From Firm-04 sp045591925 (GTDB taxonomy: Bacteria; Bacillota; Clostridia; Oscillospirales; Ruminococcaceae): 56,892 bases of DNA. Position numbers and translations under genes: made by a program. This document shows positions 17,919 through 26,451 of the stretch, piece after piece (position 1 is the first letter of the stretch; every line of letters starts with the position of its first letter). Location: NCBI GenBank assembly GCA_045591925.1, contig JAZNTW010000047.1, forward strand, positions 1 through 56,892, given 5' to 3'. The notes under the pieces were generated by a model. That model was not told the origin of the DNA, did no database searches, and worked only from the letters and a program-made list of their open reading frames with translations.

Positions 17919-18080
17919 TAAGTATCTGAAAAGCAAACTGCAATCGGAATAGCCTGTTTCTCCGCGGTGTTTTCCGCACCGCCCTTGGTACGGTGACTGC
18001 GTGCAGGATGCTTTTTCTCTTTATCTGCGACTGCGGCAAATCGCCCAACAGAATCAAATAAAGGAACGGTCAAACAAACA
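17919..18080 (+). promoter_or_regulatory. Structured 5' leader of speA with competing hairpins
   Basis: The leader contains GCGGTG (17964-17969) pairing with CACCGC (17977-17982). Part of the same CACCG segment can pair instead with CGGTG at 17991-17995. A third possible hairpin, GCGA with TCGC, lies close to the ribosome site (AAAGGAA near 18060). Mutually exclusive pairings in a leader suggest a riboswitch or attenuator, but I recognise no known class and no T tract that would make a clear terminator. Confidence 0.45.
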
Positions 18081-19529
18081 ATGAACCTTAAACAGCAAAT
18101 GCGCGCCCCTGTTTATGAGGCGCTTGAACGACTCCGCAAACAGCGCGTCGTTCCCTTTGATGTCCCCGGACATAAACGCGGCAGAGGCAATCCGGAGCTT
18201 GTCAAGCTGCTTGGTGAGCAGTGCGTCGGCATTGATGTCAACTCTATGAAGCCGCTTGATAATCTCTGTCATCCGGTCTCGGTGATTTTGGACGCAGAAC
18301 AGCTTGCTGCGGACGCGTTCGGCGCTGCCCATGCGTTCTTCATGGTCGGAGGCACGACCTCTGCTGTTCAGAGCATGATTCTATCTGCCTGTAAGGCAGG
18401 GCAAAAAATCATTGTTCCGCGCAATGTGCATAAGAGCGTCATCAATGCGATGGTACTCTGCGGCGCCATACCGGTTTATGTCAATCCGGATGTCGAGCCG
18501 CGAATCGGTATCTCGCTCGGCATGGAGTTTTCGCAGGTCGAACAGGCAATCAAAGAAAATCCGGACGCTGTTGCCGTACTGGTCAACAACCCCACCTATT
18601 ACGGCATCTGCTCGGATATCCGCAGAATCGTAAAGCTCGCACATGAGCATCATATGATGGTGCTTGCGGATGAAGCGCACGGTACGCATTTTTATTTCAA
18701 CGATCAGCTTCCGGTTTCTGCAATGGCAGCCGGCGCGGATATGGCGGCTGTATCCATGCACAAATCCGGCGGCAGCCTGACCCAAAGCTCTTTGCTGCTG
18801 CTTGGCGAAAATGTCAACGAGGGCTATGTGCGCCAGATCATCAATCTCACGCAGACCACAAGTGCTTCGTATCTGCTGATCTCCAGTCTTGATATTTCGC
18901 GCCGGAATCTCGCACTTCGCGGCAATGAATCCTTTTCCAAGGTCATTCAGATTGCGGAATATGCGCGTTCGGAGATCAATGAGATCGGCGGCTATTACGC
19001 CTACAGCTCAGAGCTTTGCAACGGCACAAGCTGCGTTGGCTACGATGTGACAAAGCTCTCGGTTTATACGCGCGATATCGGACTTGCCGGCATCGAGGTT
19101 TATGATTTGCTGCGCGATGAATATGATATTCAGATTGAGTTTGGCGATATCGGCAATATTCTTGCATATATTTCCATCGGTGACCGGATTCAGGATATTG
19201 AACGGCTGGTCGGTGCGCTTGCCGATATCAAGCGGCTGTATTCCTGTGATACAACCGGTATGCTCAGTCAGGAATATATTCCGCCAAAGGTCGTCGCAAC
19301 GCCGCAGGAGGCGTTCTATGCAGACAAGGAAATGCTGCCGCTTGAGCAAACAAACGGCCGTATCTGCTCGGAATTTGTCATGTGCTATCCGCCGGGCATC
19401 CCGATCCTTGCACCTGGCGAAATTATTACAGAGGATATTATCAATTATATCCGCTATGCAAAAGAAAAGGGCTGCTCCATGCAGGGCACGGAGGATCCCA
19501 CAATCGAACACCTTAATGTATTGAGATGA
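18081..19529 (+). CDS. speA: Arginine decarboxylase, Orn/Lys/Arg decarboxylase family
   Basis: PLP-dependent fold-type I decarboxylase of 482 residues, the short Bacillus SpeA/YaaO type without the N-terminal wing domain. The PLP lysine is Lys228 in S-M-H-K-S-G-G-S-L, and the cofactor aspartate lies in D-E-A-H-G (198-202). The N-terminal D-V-P-G-H-K-R-G motif is also typical. The substrate call (arginine to agmatine) rests on context, because agmatine deiminase closes the same cluster; lysine or ornithine remain formally possible. It is the first gene after a consensus promoter and structured leader. Confidence 0.9.
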   Translation: MNLKQQMRAPVYEALERLRKQRVVPFDVPGHKRGRGNPELVKLLGEQCVGIDVNSMKPLDNLCHPVSVILDAEQLAADAFGAAHAFFMVGGTTSAVQSMILSACKAGQKIIVPRNVHKSVINAMVLCGAIPVYVNPDVEPRIGISLGMEFSQVEQAIKENPDAVAVLVNNPTYYGICSDIRRIVKLAHEHHMMVLADEAHGTHFYFNDQLPVSAMAAGADMAAVSMHKSGGSLTQSSLLLLGENVNEGYVRQIINLTQTTSASYLLISSLDISRRNLALRGNESFSKVIQIAEYARSEINEIGGYYAYSSELCNGTSCVGYDVTKLSVYTRDIGLAGIEVYDLLRDEYDIQIEFGDIGNILAYISIGDRIQDIERLVGALADIKRLYSCDTTGMLSQEYIPPKVVATPQEAFYADKEMLPLEQTNGRICSEFVMCYPPGIPILAPGEIITEDIINYIRYAKEKGCSMQGTEDPTIEHLNVLR

Positions 19530-19541
19530 GATGATAGAATT

Positions 19542-20084
19542 ATGGGTCATAAATTAGCTGCCGTCTTTGGTCATGAACTTCCCCGCATGATTCTGACCGC
19601 CGGCATCATCAACAACAATAAAATACCATTCCGACCGTTTCTCGATCGGGAAGCCGCCAATCAGATAATCCCCTATCACACAACGCTGTTTCAATGGGAT
19701 AAGCAGCAGGATATCTTCTATCTGCAAAAAATGGCAGATCTGCAATTTACGCCGTGTTCTTTGATTGCAGAGGAATTTGCGATCATGAACAGCAGCGGCT
19801 ACAGCTACCTGCTCTTTGTCCGGCTTTCTCCGGGTGAGGGCTTCCAGCAGCTTTGCGAAAGCGTTACCGCGGTCACGGGCAGACCACTGGAAAGCTATCT
19901 GCGCGTAACGCTCTCCGTCAGCAAGGAACAGAAGCTCATCCGAAATCAATATAAAGCATTGACCAAAAATATCAAGCTACCAATGACGCTGCCGGTACAC
20001 GGTCTGGAGCTGTTCCATATCTGGGAACCGGTCAAGCGCGTCCGCAAAATCACCACGGCAGGCAATATTCTCATTCCGGACTAA
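19542..20084 (+). CDS. Unknown protein resembling a degenerate 2H phosphoesterase
   Basis: 180 residues, not a family I recognise outright. Two half-motifs suggest the 2H (LigT / 2'-5' RNA ligase-like) fold: Y-H-T-T-L-F at residues 45-50 fits the first H-x-T-L. Y-L-R-V-T-L-S at 119-125 sits where the second H-x-T-L would be, but with Arg in place of His. The intervening V-R-L-S-P-G-E-G-F-Q-Q-L-C-E helix also fits that fold. It lies 12 bases after speA and 46 before speE, with a weak ribosome site, so it is co-transcribed with polyamine enzymes. Function cannot be stated. Confidence 0.7.
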   Translation: MGHKLAAVFGHELPRMILTAGIINNNKIPFRPFLDREAANQIIPYHTTLFQWDKQQDIFYLQKMADLQFTPCSLIAEEFAIMNSSGYSYLLFVRLSPGEGFQQLCESVTAVTGRPLESYLRVTLSVSKEQKLIRNQYKALTKNIKLPMTLPVHGLELFHIWEPVKRVRKITTAGNILIPD

Positions 20085-20130
20085 GCATTCCGGCGTAACC
20101 TTTTATATCCCGATCACAGGAGGAACAGAG

Positions 20131-20994
20131 ATGGAATTCTGGTTTTCCGAGCTGCACACCGATAACGTCAAGGCATCCATCCGGTGTGAAAAGCAATTAT
20201 ATAGCGGTCAGAGCGATTTTCAGCGGATTGATGTATTTGATTCCGCGGAGTTCGGACGCTTTCTTGTCTCCAACGGCAGCGTCATTTTCTCCGAAAAGGA
20301 CGAGTATATCTATGACGAGATGATCGTCCATGTCCCGATGGCGGTGCATCCGGATGTCAAAAACGTGCTGATCATCGGCGGCGGCGACGGCGGTGTTGCG
20401 CGTGAGCTGTCGCATTATGACGAGATCAAAACGATTGACGTTATTGAACCGGATGAGATGTTTGTCGATGTCTGCCGCGAATATTTTCCCGATAACGCAA
20501 AGGGTCTTGACGATCCGCGCGTGACCATCTACAATCAGGACGGTCTGCGCGCACTGCGTACCCGTCACGGCGAATATGATCTCATCATCAACGACGCAAC
20601 CGACCCGTTCGGTCACACCGCAGGTCTTTTTACCAAGGAGTTCTACGGTCTTTGCTATAAGGCACTGAAAGACGATGGCATCATGGTCTATCAACACGGC
20701 AGCCCGTTCTATGACGAGGACGAGGACGCCTGCCAGTCCATGCACAAAAAGGCGTTCCGCGTGTTCCCGATCTGCCGCGTGTATCAGGCGCATATCCCGA
20801 CCTGTCCGGCAGGCTACTGGCTGTTCGGATTTGCTTCAAAGAAATACCATCCGCTGCGCGATTTCGACGCAAAACGCTGGAAAAAACGCGATATCAAAAC
20901 ATGGTATTATACCACCAATCTGCATACCGGCGCATTCATGCTGCCGAAATATGTCGAGGATTTGATGGAGGACGCCGAGGAGCGCAAAAAATAA
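20131..20994 (+). CDS. speE: Spermidine synthase (aminopropyltransferase)
   Basis: Transfers aminopropyl from decarboxylated SAM to putrescine or a related amine. 287 residues. The nucleotide-binding loop I-G-G-G-D-G-G-V-A-R-E-L (82-93) and catalytic Asp155 in I-N-D-A-T-D-P-F-G (153-161) are intact, as is Y-D-E-M near 61-64. AGGAGG precedes the ATG. No speD (SAM decarboxylase) is present in this window, so the donor must come from elsewhere or the enzyme has an unusual acceptor or donor. The same cluster encodes the alternative carboxyspermidine route. Confidence 0.94.
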   Translation: MEFWFSELHTDNVKASIRCEKQLYSGQSDFQRIDVFDSAEFGRFLVSNGSVIFSEKDEYIYDEMIVHVPMAVHPDVKNVLIIGGGDGGVARELSHYDEIKTIDVIEPDEMFVDVCREYFPDNAKGLDDPRVTIYNQDGLRALRTRHGEYDLIINDATDPFGHTAGLFTKEFYGLCYKALKDDGIMVYQHGSPFYDEDEDACQSMHKKAFRVFPICRVYQAHIPTCPAGYWLFGFASKKYHPLRDFDAKRWKKRDIKTWYYTTNLHTGAFMLPKYVEDLMEDAEERKK

Positions 20995-20998
20995 TCGG

Positions 20999-21026
20999 GC
21001 GGGCAGTGCCCGCATCCATTTTTCTA
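20999..21026 (+). terminator. Weak hairpin after speE
   Basis: GCGGGC (20999-21004) pairs with GCCCGC (21008-21013) across AGT, followed after 6 bases by ATTTTTC. The distance to the T tract is long, so it may be a partial terminator or an RNA-stabilising hairpin that sets the level of the downstream genes. Confidence 0.45.
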
Positions 21027-21168
21027 TAGCTGTCCAAAAACCATTCCTATTATCGGGCATTGACTCTTTTCAGCCCATTTCATCGCAACGGCGCATGGTT
21101 TTCAGACGGCTATAGACAATCGGCTGCCGGTTCTACCGGCACTGCACATAATGAACGGAGGTCACAGC

Positions 21169-21804
21169 ATGAAACGAACAGCAACCATTCTCGCAGCAAT
21201 CCTGCTTGCAGCATCATGTACGGGCTGCGGCAGCAGCGGCACACAGACGGATAATCCGGCAGCTCAGAACAGCACAGCCGCAGAAAACAGCGCATCTGCA
21301 AATGCGGAAAGCACCGCGCAGGTCTCCGGTGTTGTCACAGACGGCAGCAAATGCGGCATTCTGCAAAAGAGCGCAGAGCAGGATGACTTTGAAATCAAGG
21401 GACTGATTCTCACATCCGACAGCGGACACCACGATTATCCGGCGATCGACGAGCAGATCAAGGACGGATACAAGACCGAAGGGCTTTGCAGCGAATTTTA
21501 TCTCAACGAATGGATCGGCGTCTATGGTGACTGCAATCAGACGATGAGCCTTTATGTCGTGAAGAATCAACCGGACATAGACTATGCCGCAATGTCTGAA
21601 CTCGACCTGATCAAGGCCAGCGGTGAGTCACAACATCTGATTTATCAAAACAATATCACGCCGAATGCAGATGAAAACGGATATCTGTTGACCTTTTATG
21701 TGCATCCGGAATCGGGCGAAGGACTTTACGATATGTGCTTCGTTTCCGGCGAAAAAGTCTGCTATGTGGTACAGCTCAGACTGCTGCCGGAGCCAACAGA
21801 ATAA
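21169..21804 (+). CDS. Putative lipoprotein of unknown function
   Basis: From the ATG at 21169 (GGAGG just upstream) the product has 211 residues. It has a signal peptide with lipobox (A-A-S-C or C-T-G-C), a Ser/Ala/Asn-rich linker of about 30 residues, then a folded domain of about 150 residues with no motif I recognise. It sits between speE and the carboxyspermidine synthase gene. A role in polyamine uptake or sensing would be speculative; the domain does not look like a PotD solute-binding protein, which is about twice as long. Confidence 0.75.
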   Translation: MKRTATILAAILLAASCTGCGSSGTQTDNPAAQNSTAAENSASANAESTAQVSGVVTDGSKCGILQKSAEQDDFEIKGLILTSDSGHHDYPAIDEQIKDGYKTEGLCSEFYLNEWIGVYGDCNQTMSLYVVKNQPDIDYAAMSELDLIKASGESQHLIYQNNITPNADENGYLLTFYVHPESGEGLYDMCFVSGEKVCYVVQLRLLPEPTE

Positions 21805-21857
21805 CCAAATAATTGAATCTATCCGCACAGCGGACACATACAGGAGGAATCATAACA

Positions 21858-23123
21858 ATGAGCAGAGTCTTAATCATCGGCTGCGGCGGCGTCGCATCCG
21901 TTGCAATCCAGAAATGCTGCCAGAACGACGCAATGTTCAGCGAAATCTGCATTGCAAGCCGTACTGTTTCCAAGTGCGACGCGCTGAAAGCAAAAATCGA
22001 AGCGGAAGGCAAATCGAAAACCGTCATTACAACCGCGGCGATCGACGCGGATAACAAGGATGCAGTCCTTGCGCTGATTCGTTCCTATCAGCCGGACGCC
22101 GTGCTGAATCTCGCACTCCCCTATCAGGATCTGACCATCATGCAGGCTTGTCTGGAGGGCGGCGTGCATTATATCGACACCGCAAACTATGAGCCGGAGG
22201 ATACCGATGACCCCGAATGGCGTGCAATCTACGAAAAACGCTGCAAGGAGCTTGGTTTCACCGCATATTTTGATTATTCATGGCAATGGGCATATCAGGA
22301 GCAGTTTGAAAAGGCTGGGCTCACCGCACTCTGCGGCTCCGGCTTTGACCCCGGCGTGACCTCGGTATTCACCGCATATGCCTTGAAGCACTATTTCGAT
22401 GAAATCCACTATATCGACATCCTCGACTGCAACGGCGGCGATCACGGTTATCCGTTCGCCACAAACTTCAATCCGGAAATCAATCTCCGCGAGGTCTCTG
22501 CAAACGGTTCCTACTGGGAGAACGGCCACTGGGTCGAAACCGAGCCGATGGAGATCAAGCGCGTCTATGATTTCCCGCAGGTCGGTCAAAAGGATATGTA
22601 CCTGCTGCATCACGAAGAAATCGAATCCCTTGCAAAGAATATTCCGAATGTCAAGCGCATCCGCTTCTTCATGACCTTCGGACAGAGCTACCTGACCCAT
22701 ATGAAGTGTCTGGAAAACGTCGGTATGCTCTCGACCACGCCGATCAACTTCAACGGCACGGAGATCGTCCCGATTCAGTTCCTGAAAGCACTGCTGCCGG
22801 ACCCGGCTTCACTCGGTCCGCGCACGGTCGGCAAGACAAATATCGGCTGTATCTTCACCGGTATCAAGGACGGAAAAGAGAAAACCATCTACATTTACAA
22901 TGTCTGCGATCATCAGGAATGCTACAAGGAGCTTGGCTCTCAGGCGATTTCCTACACCACCGGCGTTCCGGCGATGATCGGCGCTGCGCTTGTCGCAAAC
23001 GGCACATGGCGCAATCCGGGCGCTCGCACCATTGAGGAGTTCGATCCGGATCCGTTCATGGATATGCTCAATCAATGGGGTCTACCGTGGGTTGTCGATG
23101 AGAACCCGCAGACGGTGGAATAA
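21858..23123 (+). CDS. Carboxy(nor)spermidine synthase, saccharopine dehydrogenase family
   Basis: NADPH-dependent reductive condensation of aspartate semialdehyde with putrescine (or diaminopropane) to carboxyspermidine (or carboxynorspermidine). 421 residues from ATG 21858, chosen because AGGAGG lies before it and the Rossmann strand V-L-I-I-G-C-G-G-V-A-S-V starts at once. Conserved family stretches include Y-I-D-T-A-N-Y-E-P and C-G-S-G-F-D-P-G-V-T. Its stop overlaps the start of the decarboxylase gene (TAATG), which confirms the pathway pairing. Which amine is used cannot be read from sequence; the agmatine deiminase favours putrescine. Confidence 0.92.
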   Translation: MSRVLIIGCGGVASVAIQKCCQNDAMFSEICIASRTVSKCDALKAKIEAEGKSKTVITTAAIDADNKDAVLALIRSYQPDAVLNLALPYQDLTIMQACLEGGVHYIDTANYEPEDTDDPEWRAIYEKRCKELGFTAYFDYSWQWAYQEQFEKAGLTALCGSGFDPGVTSVFTAYALKHYFDEIHYIDILDCNGGDHGYPFATNFNPEINLREVSANGSYWENGHWVETEPMEIKRVYDFPQVGQKDMYLLHHEEIESLAKNIPNVKRIRFFMTFGQSYLTHMKCLENVGMLSTTPINFNGTEIVPIQFLKALLPDPASLGPRTVGKTNIGCIFTGIKDGKEKTIYIYNVCDHQECYKELGSQAISYTTGVPAMIGAALVANGTWRNPGARTIEEFDPDPFMDMLNQWGLPWVVDENPQTVE

Positions 23124-24250
23124 TGCGGCGGCACGATCTGCCGACTCCCTGCTATATCATTGACGAAGCAAAGCTCCGGAGCAATCTGGAGCTTTTGCAC
23201 AGTGTGGAGCAGGAGACCGGCGCACATATCCTCCTTGCGCAGAAAGCATTTTCCTGTTTTGCGGTCTATCCGATGATTGCCGAATATCTCAGCGGCACGA
23301 CCGCAAGCGGACTCTTTGAAGCAAGACTCGGCGCAGAGGAATTCAAAAAAGAAAATCACGTGTTTTCTCCGGCATATGATCCGGAGGAGTTTAAGGAGCT
23401 GTGCCGCATCTGCGACCATATCAGCTTTAATTCGTTTACACAGCTCGAAAAATACCGTTCCGTCTGGGAAAACACAGGCGTAAGCGTCGGCATCCGCGTC
23501 AATCCGGAATGCTCCACGCAGGGCGATCATGCAATCTACGACCCCTGCGCGCACGGCTCACGGCTCGGTGTCACGAAAGCGAATTTCCGTCCGGAACTGC
23601 TCGATGGCGTAGAGGGACTGCATTTCCACACCCTCTGTGAACAAAATGCCGATGACCTCATTACCACATTCCGCTCGTTCGAGGAAAATTTCGGCGAATA
23701 TCTTCCCAAAATGAAATGGCTGAATCTCGGCGGCGGTCATCATATCACGCGTGAGGATTATGACGTAGCTGCGCTGAAAAAGCTGATTCTTGAAATTCGC
23801 GAAAAATATGATGTCGAGGTCTATCTGGAACCGGGTGAGGCGATTGCGCTGAACGCCGGCTGGCTCGATACCGAGGTCATGGATATGGTGGAAAACGGAA
23901 TCAAAATTCTGATTCTGGACGCGTCTGCGGCTTGTCATATGCCGGATGTTCTGGAGATGCCCTATCGTCCGCCGCTCAAGGATTCCGACGAATGGGGCGA
24001 AAAGCCATATGAATACCGCCTCTCTGCGCGTACCTGTCTTGCCGGCGACATCATCGGTGATTACAGCTTCGACCGCGAAATCAGTGTCGGAGATCGCCTG
24101 ACATTCTGCGATATGGCGATCTATTCGATGGTCAAGAACAATACGTTCAATGGAATGCCGCTGCCTGCAATCGCCATTCAGCACGAAAACGGCGACTGCG
24201 ATATCATCCGGCAGTTTAATTATCAGGATTTCAAAAATCGTCTATCCTGA
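23123..24250 (+). CDS. nspC: Carboxynorspermidine/carboxyspermidine decarboxylase
   Basis: PLP fold-type III decarboxylase that yields (nor)spermidine. 375 residues. The PLP lysine is Lys41 in L-A-Q-K-A-F-S-C-F. The glycine loop L-G-G-G-H-H, the E-P-G-E phosphate/PLP site and the D-A-S-A-A-C-H-M-P segment follow in the expected order, and C-L-A-G-D supplies the partner-subunit Cys/Asp. The start codon overlaps the preceding stop by one base, so translation is coupled. Downstream, 40 bases separate it from the SseB-like gene. Confidence 0.94.
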   Translation: MRRHDLPTPCYIIDEAKLRSNLELLHSVEQETGAHILLAQKAFSCFAVYPMIAEYLSGTTASGLFEARLGAEEFKKENHVFSPAYDPEEFKELCRICDHISFNSFTQLEKYRSVWENTGVSVGIRVNPECSTQGDHAIYDPCAHGSRLGVTKANFRPELLDGVEGLHFHTLCEQNADDLITTFRSFEENFGEYLPKMKWLNLGGGHHITREDYDVAALKKLILEIREKYDVEVYLEPGEAIALNAGWLDTEVMDMVENGIKILILDASAACHMPDVLEMPYRPPLKDSDEWGEKPYEYRLSARTCLAGDIIGDYSFDREISVGDRLTFCDMAIYSMVKNNTFNGMPLPAIAIQHENGDCDIIRQFNYQDFKNRLS

Positions 24251-24290
24251 CGGCAGTCTATCGAAATCATACAAAAAGGAAGCAATTATC

Positions 24291-24773
24291 ATGGAACAGA
24301 AAATCTCAAAAAAAGCACTCGAAAACGGCAATCTGCTCCGCAGTCTCAAGCATACATTCCTCACAACGCAGAATCCGCAAACGCTGATGCCGGTACTCGC
24401 CTGCCTGCGTGATTCTGAGGTTGTCGTACCCGTCCGGCTGAACGTCAGCGATGCGCAAGCGGAGAGCATCCTGAGCGCAGACAAGCACGCGCCGATCATC
24501 CCCAATGAAGATATTTCATTCACGCCCGACCTGCTGCAAAGCGAGGATGGCATTTTCATGCCGATTTTTTCAAGCGAAGGACAGCTCAAAACCGAATATG
24601 CACAGAATTTTTCTATGATGCGAATTTCGGCTGTTCAATGTATCCGGTTGATGCTGCAAATGCCCGACATCAATGGTCTGGTGTTGGACGCGTTCACCGA
24701 AGCGATGCTGATTCCAAAGGAGTCTGCGGAAATCATCCTGAAAATGAAATCGCATCTGAAAGAATCACAATGA
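24291..24773 (+). CDS. SseB N-terminal domain protein
   Basis: 160 residues from ATG 24291 (AAAAGGA upstream). The pattern fits SseB N-terminal domains: a helical start, V-V-V-P-V-R-L-N-V, then F-M-P-I-F-S-S-E-G-Q-L-K and a hydrophobic helix, ending in P-K-E-S-A-E-I-I. SseB was named for serine sensitivity in E. coli; the molecular role is unknown. A longer relative lies at 45977-46702. Placement inside the polyamine cluster, overlapping the next gene by 4 bases, suggests a linked role but does not define it. Confidence 0.75.
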   Translation: MEQKISKKALENGNLLRSLKHTFLTTQNPQTLMPVLACLRDSEVVVPVRLNVSDAQAESILSADKHAPIIPNEDISFTPDLLQSEDGIFMPIFSSEGQLKTEYAQNFSMMRISAVQCIRLMLQMPDINGLVLDAFTEAMLIPKESAEIILKMKSHLKESQ

Positions 24774-25156
24774 AACTGCTGACCGTCACGCGAAAAGCAA
24801 AATTTGCAGGTGCAATGCTGCCATACTGGATCATCTCCGAAGATGTTGTCAACGAGATACCTGCGCGTTTTCAGAAGTATACAGAGGCAAAAATGGATGC
24901 GACCGGTCACGCACGCCCGACAATCTCTCCGGAGCATCTGGAATCACTCGGAATCTGCATCCAAAACGGTGAAACGTTGACAATCAAACTGGATGACCAT
25001 ATCACTGCAGTCTATGCTTGCACGATGGACGGCATCCTCTCGGAGCCGGCGGTGCTGCCGCACTCGGATTCCATACACCTGACACTGACCACACGGGGCG
25101 GCTTCATCCGCTTGCCGCATCCGTGCTTTTTACCGCAAAAGGAGAAAACCATATGA
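24770..25156 (+). CDS. Unknown 128-residue protein coupled to aguA
   Basis: It starts in an ATGA overlap with the SseB-like gene and ends in an ATGA overlap with aguA, so all three are translationally coupled. The sequence has a beta-rich core with L-T-V-T-R-K-A-K-F-A-G-A near the N-terminus and G-E-T-L-T-I-K-L-D-D-H in the middle. I recognise no domain. No signal peptide or membrane helix is seen, so it is probably cytoplasmic. Function unknown. Confidence 0.72.
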   Translation: MKLLTVTRKAKFAGAMLPYWIISEDVVNEIPARFQKYTEAKMDATGHARPTISPEHLESLGICIQNGETLTIKLDDHITAVYACTMDGILSEPAVLPHSDSIHLTLTTRGGFIRLPHPCFLPQKEKTI

Positions 25157-26241
25157 CAACACCGAAGCAAGACGGCTTTCATATGCCTGCTGAATTTGAA
25201 CCGCACCGTGGTACGATTCTGATTTTTCCCGAACGTCCCGGCTCATGGGGCAGAGACCCATCTGCCGCACAGCAGGCGTTTACGGCAATCGCCAAGCGCC
25301 TTTCTCAATGCGAGCAGGTCTATATGCTGGTCAATGACAAATCGGCAGAACCAGCAAGCAAACTGCTCCCACCCGAAATCAAGCTGCTGCACATTGATAC
25401 CGATGACGCATGGGCGCGTGATGTCGCTCCAACTTTTGTCCGAAATCAGACGGGCGAGGTGCGCGGTATCTCGTGGCAGTTCAACGCGTGGGGCGGTGAT
25501 TTTGACGGGCTGTATCCCGACTATCAAAAGGATGACGCTGCCGCAAACGCAATCTGCAAAGCACTCGATACCCTCTGCTACAACGCCAGCCCTTTTGTAC
25601 TGGAGGGCGGCGCGATTCATAGTGACGGCGAGGGCACGATTCTCGTTACGGAAGCCTGCCTGCTCAGCGCCGGCAGAAACCCTCAGATGACAAAGGAACA
25701 GATAACCGCGTATCTGCTGGAATATCTCGGTGCAGAAAAGGTCATCTGGATTCCGTATGGCATCTATAACGATGAAACCAATGAGCACATCGACAATATC
25801 GCCGCATTCACAGAACCGGGCAAAATTGTCCTTGCATGGTGCGATAATCCCGATGATCCGCAATATGCCATGTCGCAAGCGGATTTCGACGTATTATCAC
25901 GCGAAACTGATGCCAAGGGCAGAAAACTGCAAATCACAAAGCTACCTGTTCCGCATATTCCCGTATGCGTGACCGCAGAGGAATGCGAGGAATACGACTT
26001 TGTAGACGGTGAGGATACGCGCGAACCGAATGAACGTCTAGCTGCGTCCTACGTCAATTTCTACATCGGCAACGATTGCGTACTTGTGCCGCAGTTCGGC
26101 GGTGTATACGCGGAGGATGACGCGCGCGCCTGCGAAATTCTGCGTGAATGCTTCCCGACACACGAGGTTGTACCGATTCCTGCACGCGCCATTCTGCTCG
26201 GCGGCGGCAATATTCACTGCATTACGCAGCAGCTCCCCTGA
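25153..26241 (+). CDS. aguA: Agmatine deiminase
   Basis: Converts agmatine to N-carbamoylputrescine and ammonia; 362 residues, pentein fold. Visible landmarks are W-A-R-D-V-A-P-T-F-V (about 85-95), G-G-A-I-H-S-D-G-E-G with the active-site His, N-E-H-I-D-N and catalytic Cys356 in G-G-G-N-I-H-C-I-T-Q-Q. ATG 25153 follows AAAAGGAG and overlaps the previous stop. The partner amidase aguB is not found in the window, so the putrescine-forming step must be encoded elsewhere. A strong terminator follows. Confidence 0.96.
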   Translation: MTTPKQDGFHMPAEFEPHRGTILIFPERPGSWGRDPSAAQQAFTAIAKRLSQCEQVYMLVNDKSAEPASKLLPPEIKLLHIDTDDAWARDVAPTFVRNQTGEVRGISWQFNAWGGDFDGLYPDYQKDDAAANAICKALDTLCYNASPFVLEGGAIHSDGEGTILVTEACLLSAGRNPQMTKEQITAYLLEYLGAEKVIWIPYGIYNDETNEHIDNIAAFTEPGKIVLAWCDNPDDPQYAMSQADFDVLSRETDAKGRKLQITKLPVPHIPVCVTAEECEEYDFVDGEDTREPNERLAASYVNFYIGNDCVLVPQFGGVYAEDDARACEILRECFPTHEVVPIPARAILLGGGNIHCITQQLP

Positions 26242-26250
26242 AACAAACAA

Positions 26251-26286
26251 AGCCGCAGAATCTACGCGTGATTCTGCGGCTTTTTG
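26251..26286 (+). terminator. Terminator of the polyamine cluster
   Basis: A perfect 12-bp stem (26251-26262 with 26270-26281), 7-base loop and T run (26281-26285). It lies 10 bases after the aguA stop. Confidence 0.93.
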
Positions 26287-26299
26287 TAACGTTATCAAG

Positions 26300-26416
26300 G
26301 CAAAAAAATGGGATGGCGGTTGCGCCATCCTGTATGAAGGAAAGAGGTTACCATAAGCAAATCTGTGCATCGACACATATATGCCGATTATTCGCACCGA
26401 TCTGTTGGTGAAAACT
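26300..26416 (-). ncRNA. Candidate orphan small RNA with own promoter and terminator
   Basis: On the minus strand a perfect promoter (TTGACA at 26451-26446, 17-base spacer, TATAAT at 26428-26423) predicts transcription from about 26416. About 85 nt later a perfect 8-bp hairpin (26331-26324 with 26319-26312, loop CAAC) is followed by C-A-T7, an intrinsic terminator. No credible gene lies between. Minor hairpins CACC/GGTG and TGTG/CACA occur in the 5' half. The transcript does not match an RNA family I can name. A 27-codon frame starting M-C-R-C-T-D lacks a ribosome site. Confidence 0.65.
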
Positions 26417-26451
26417 ATATATATTATATAGGTTTCAAGGAACTTTGTCAA

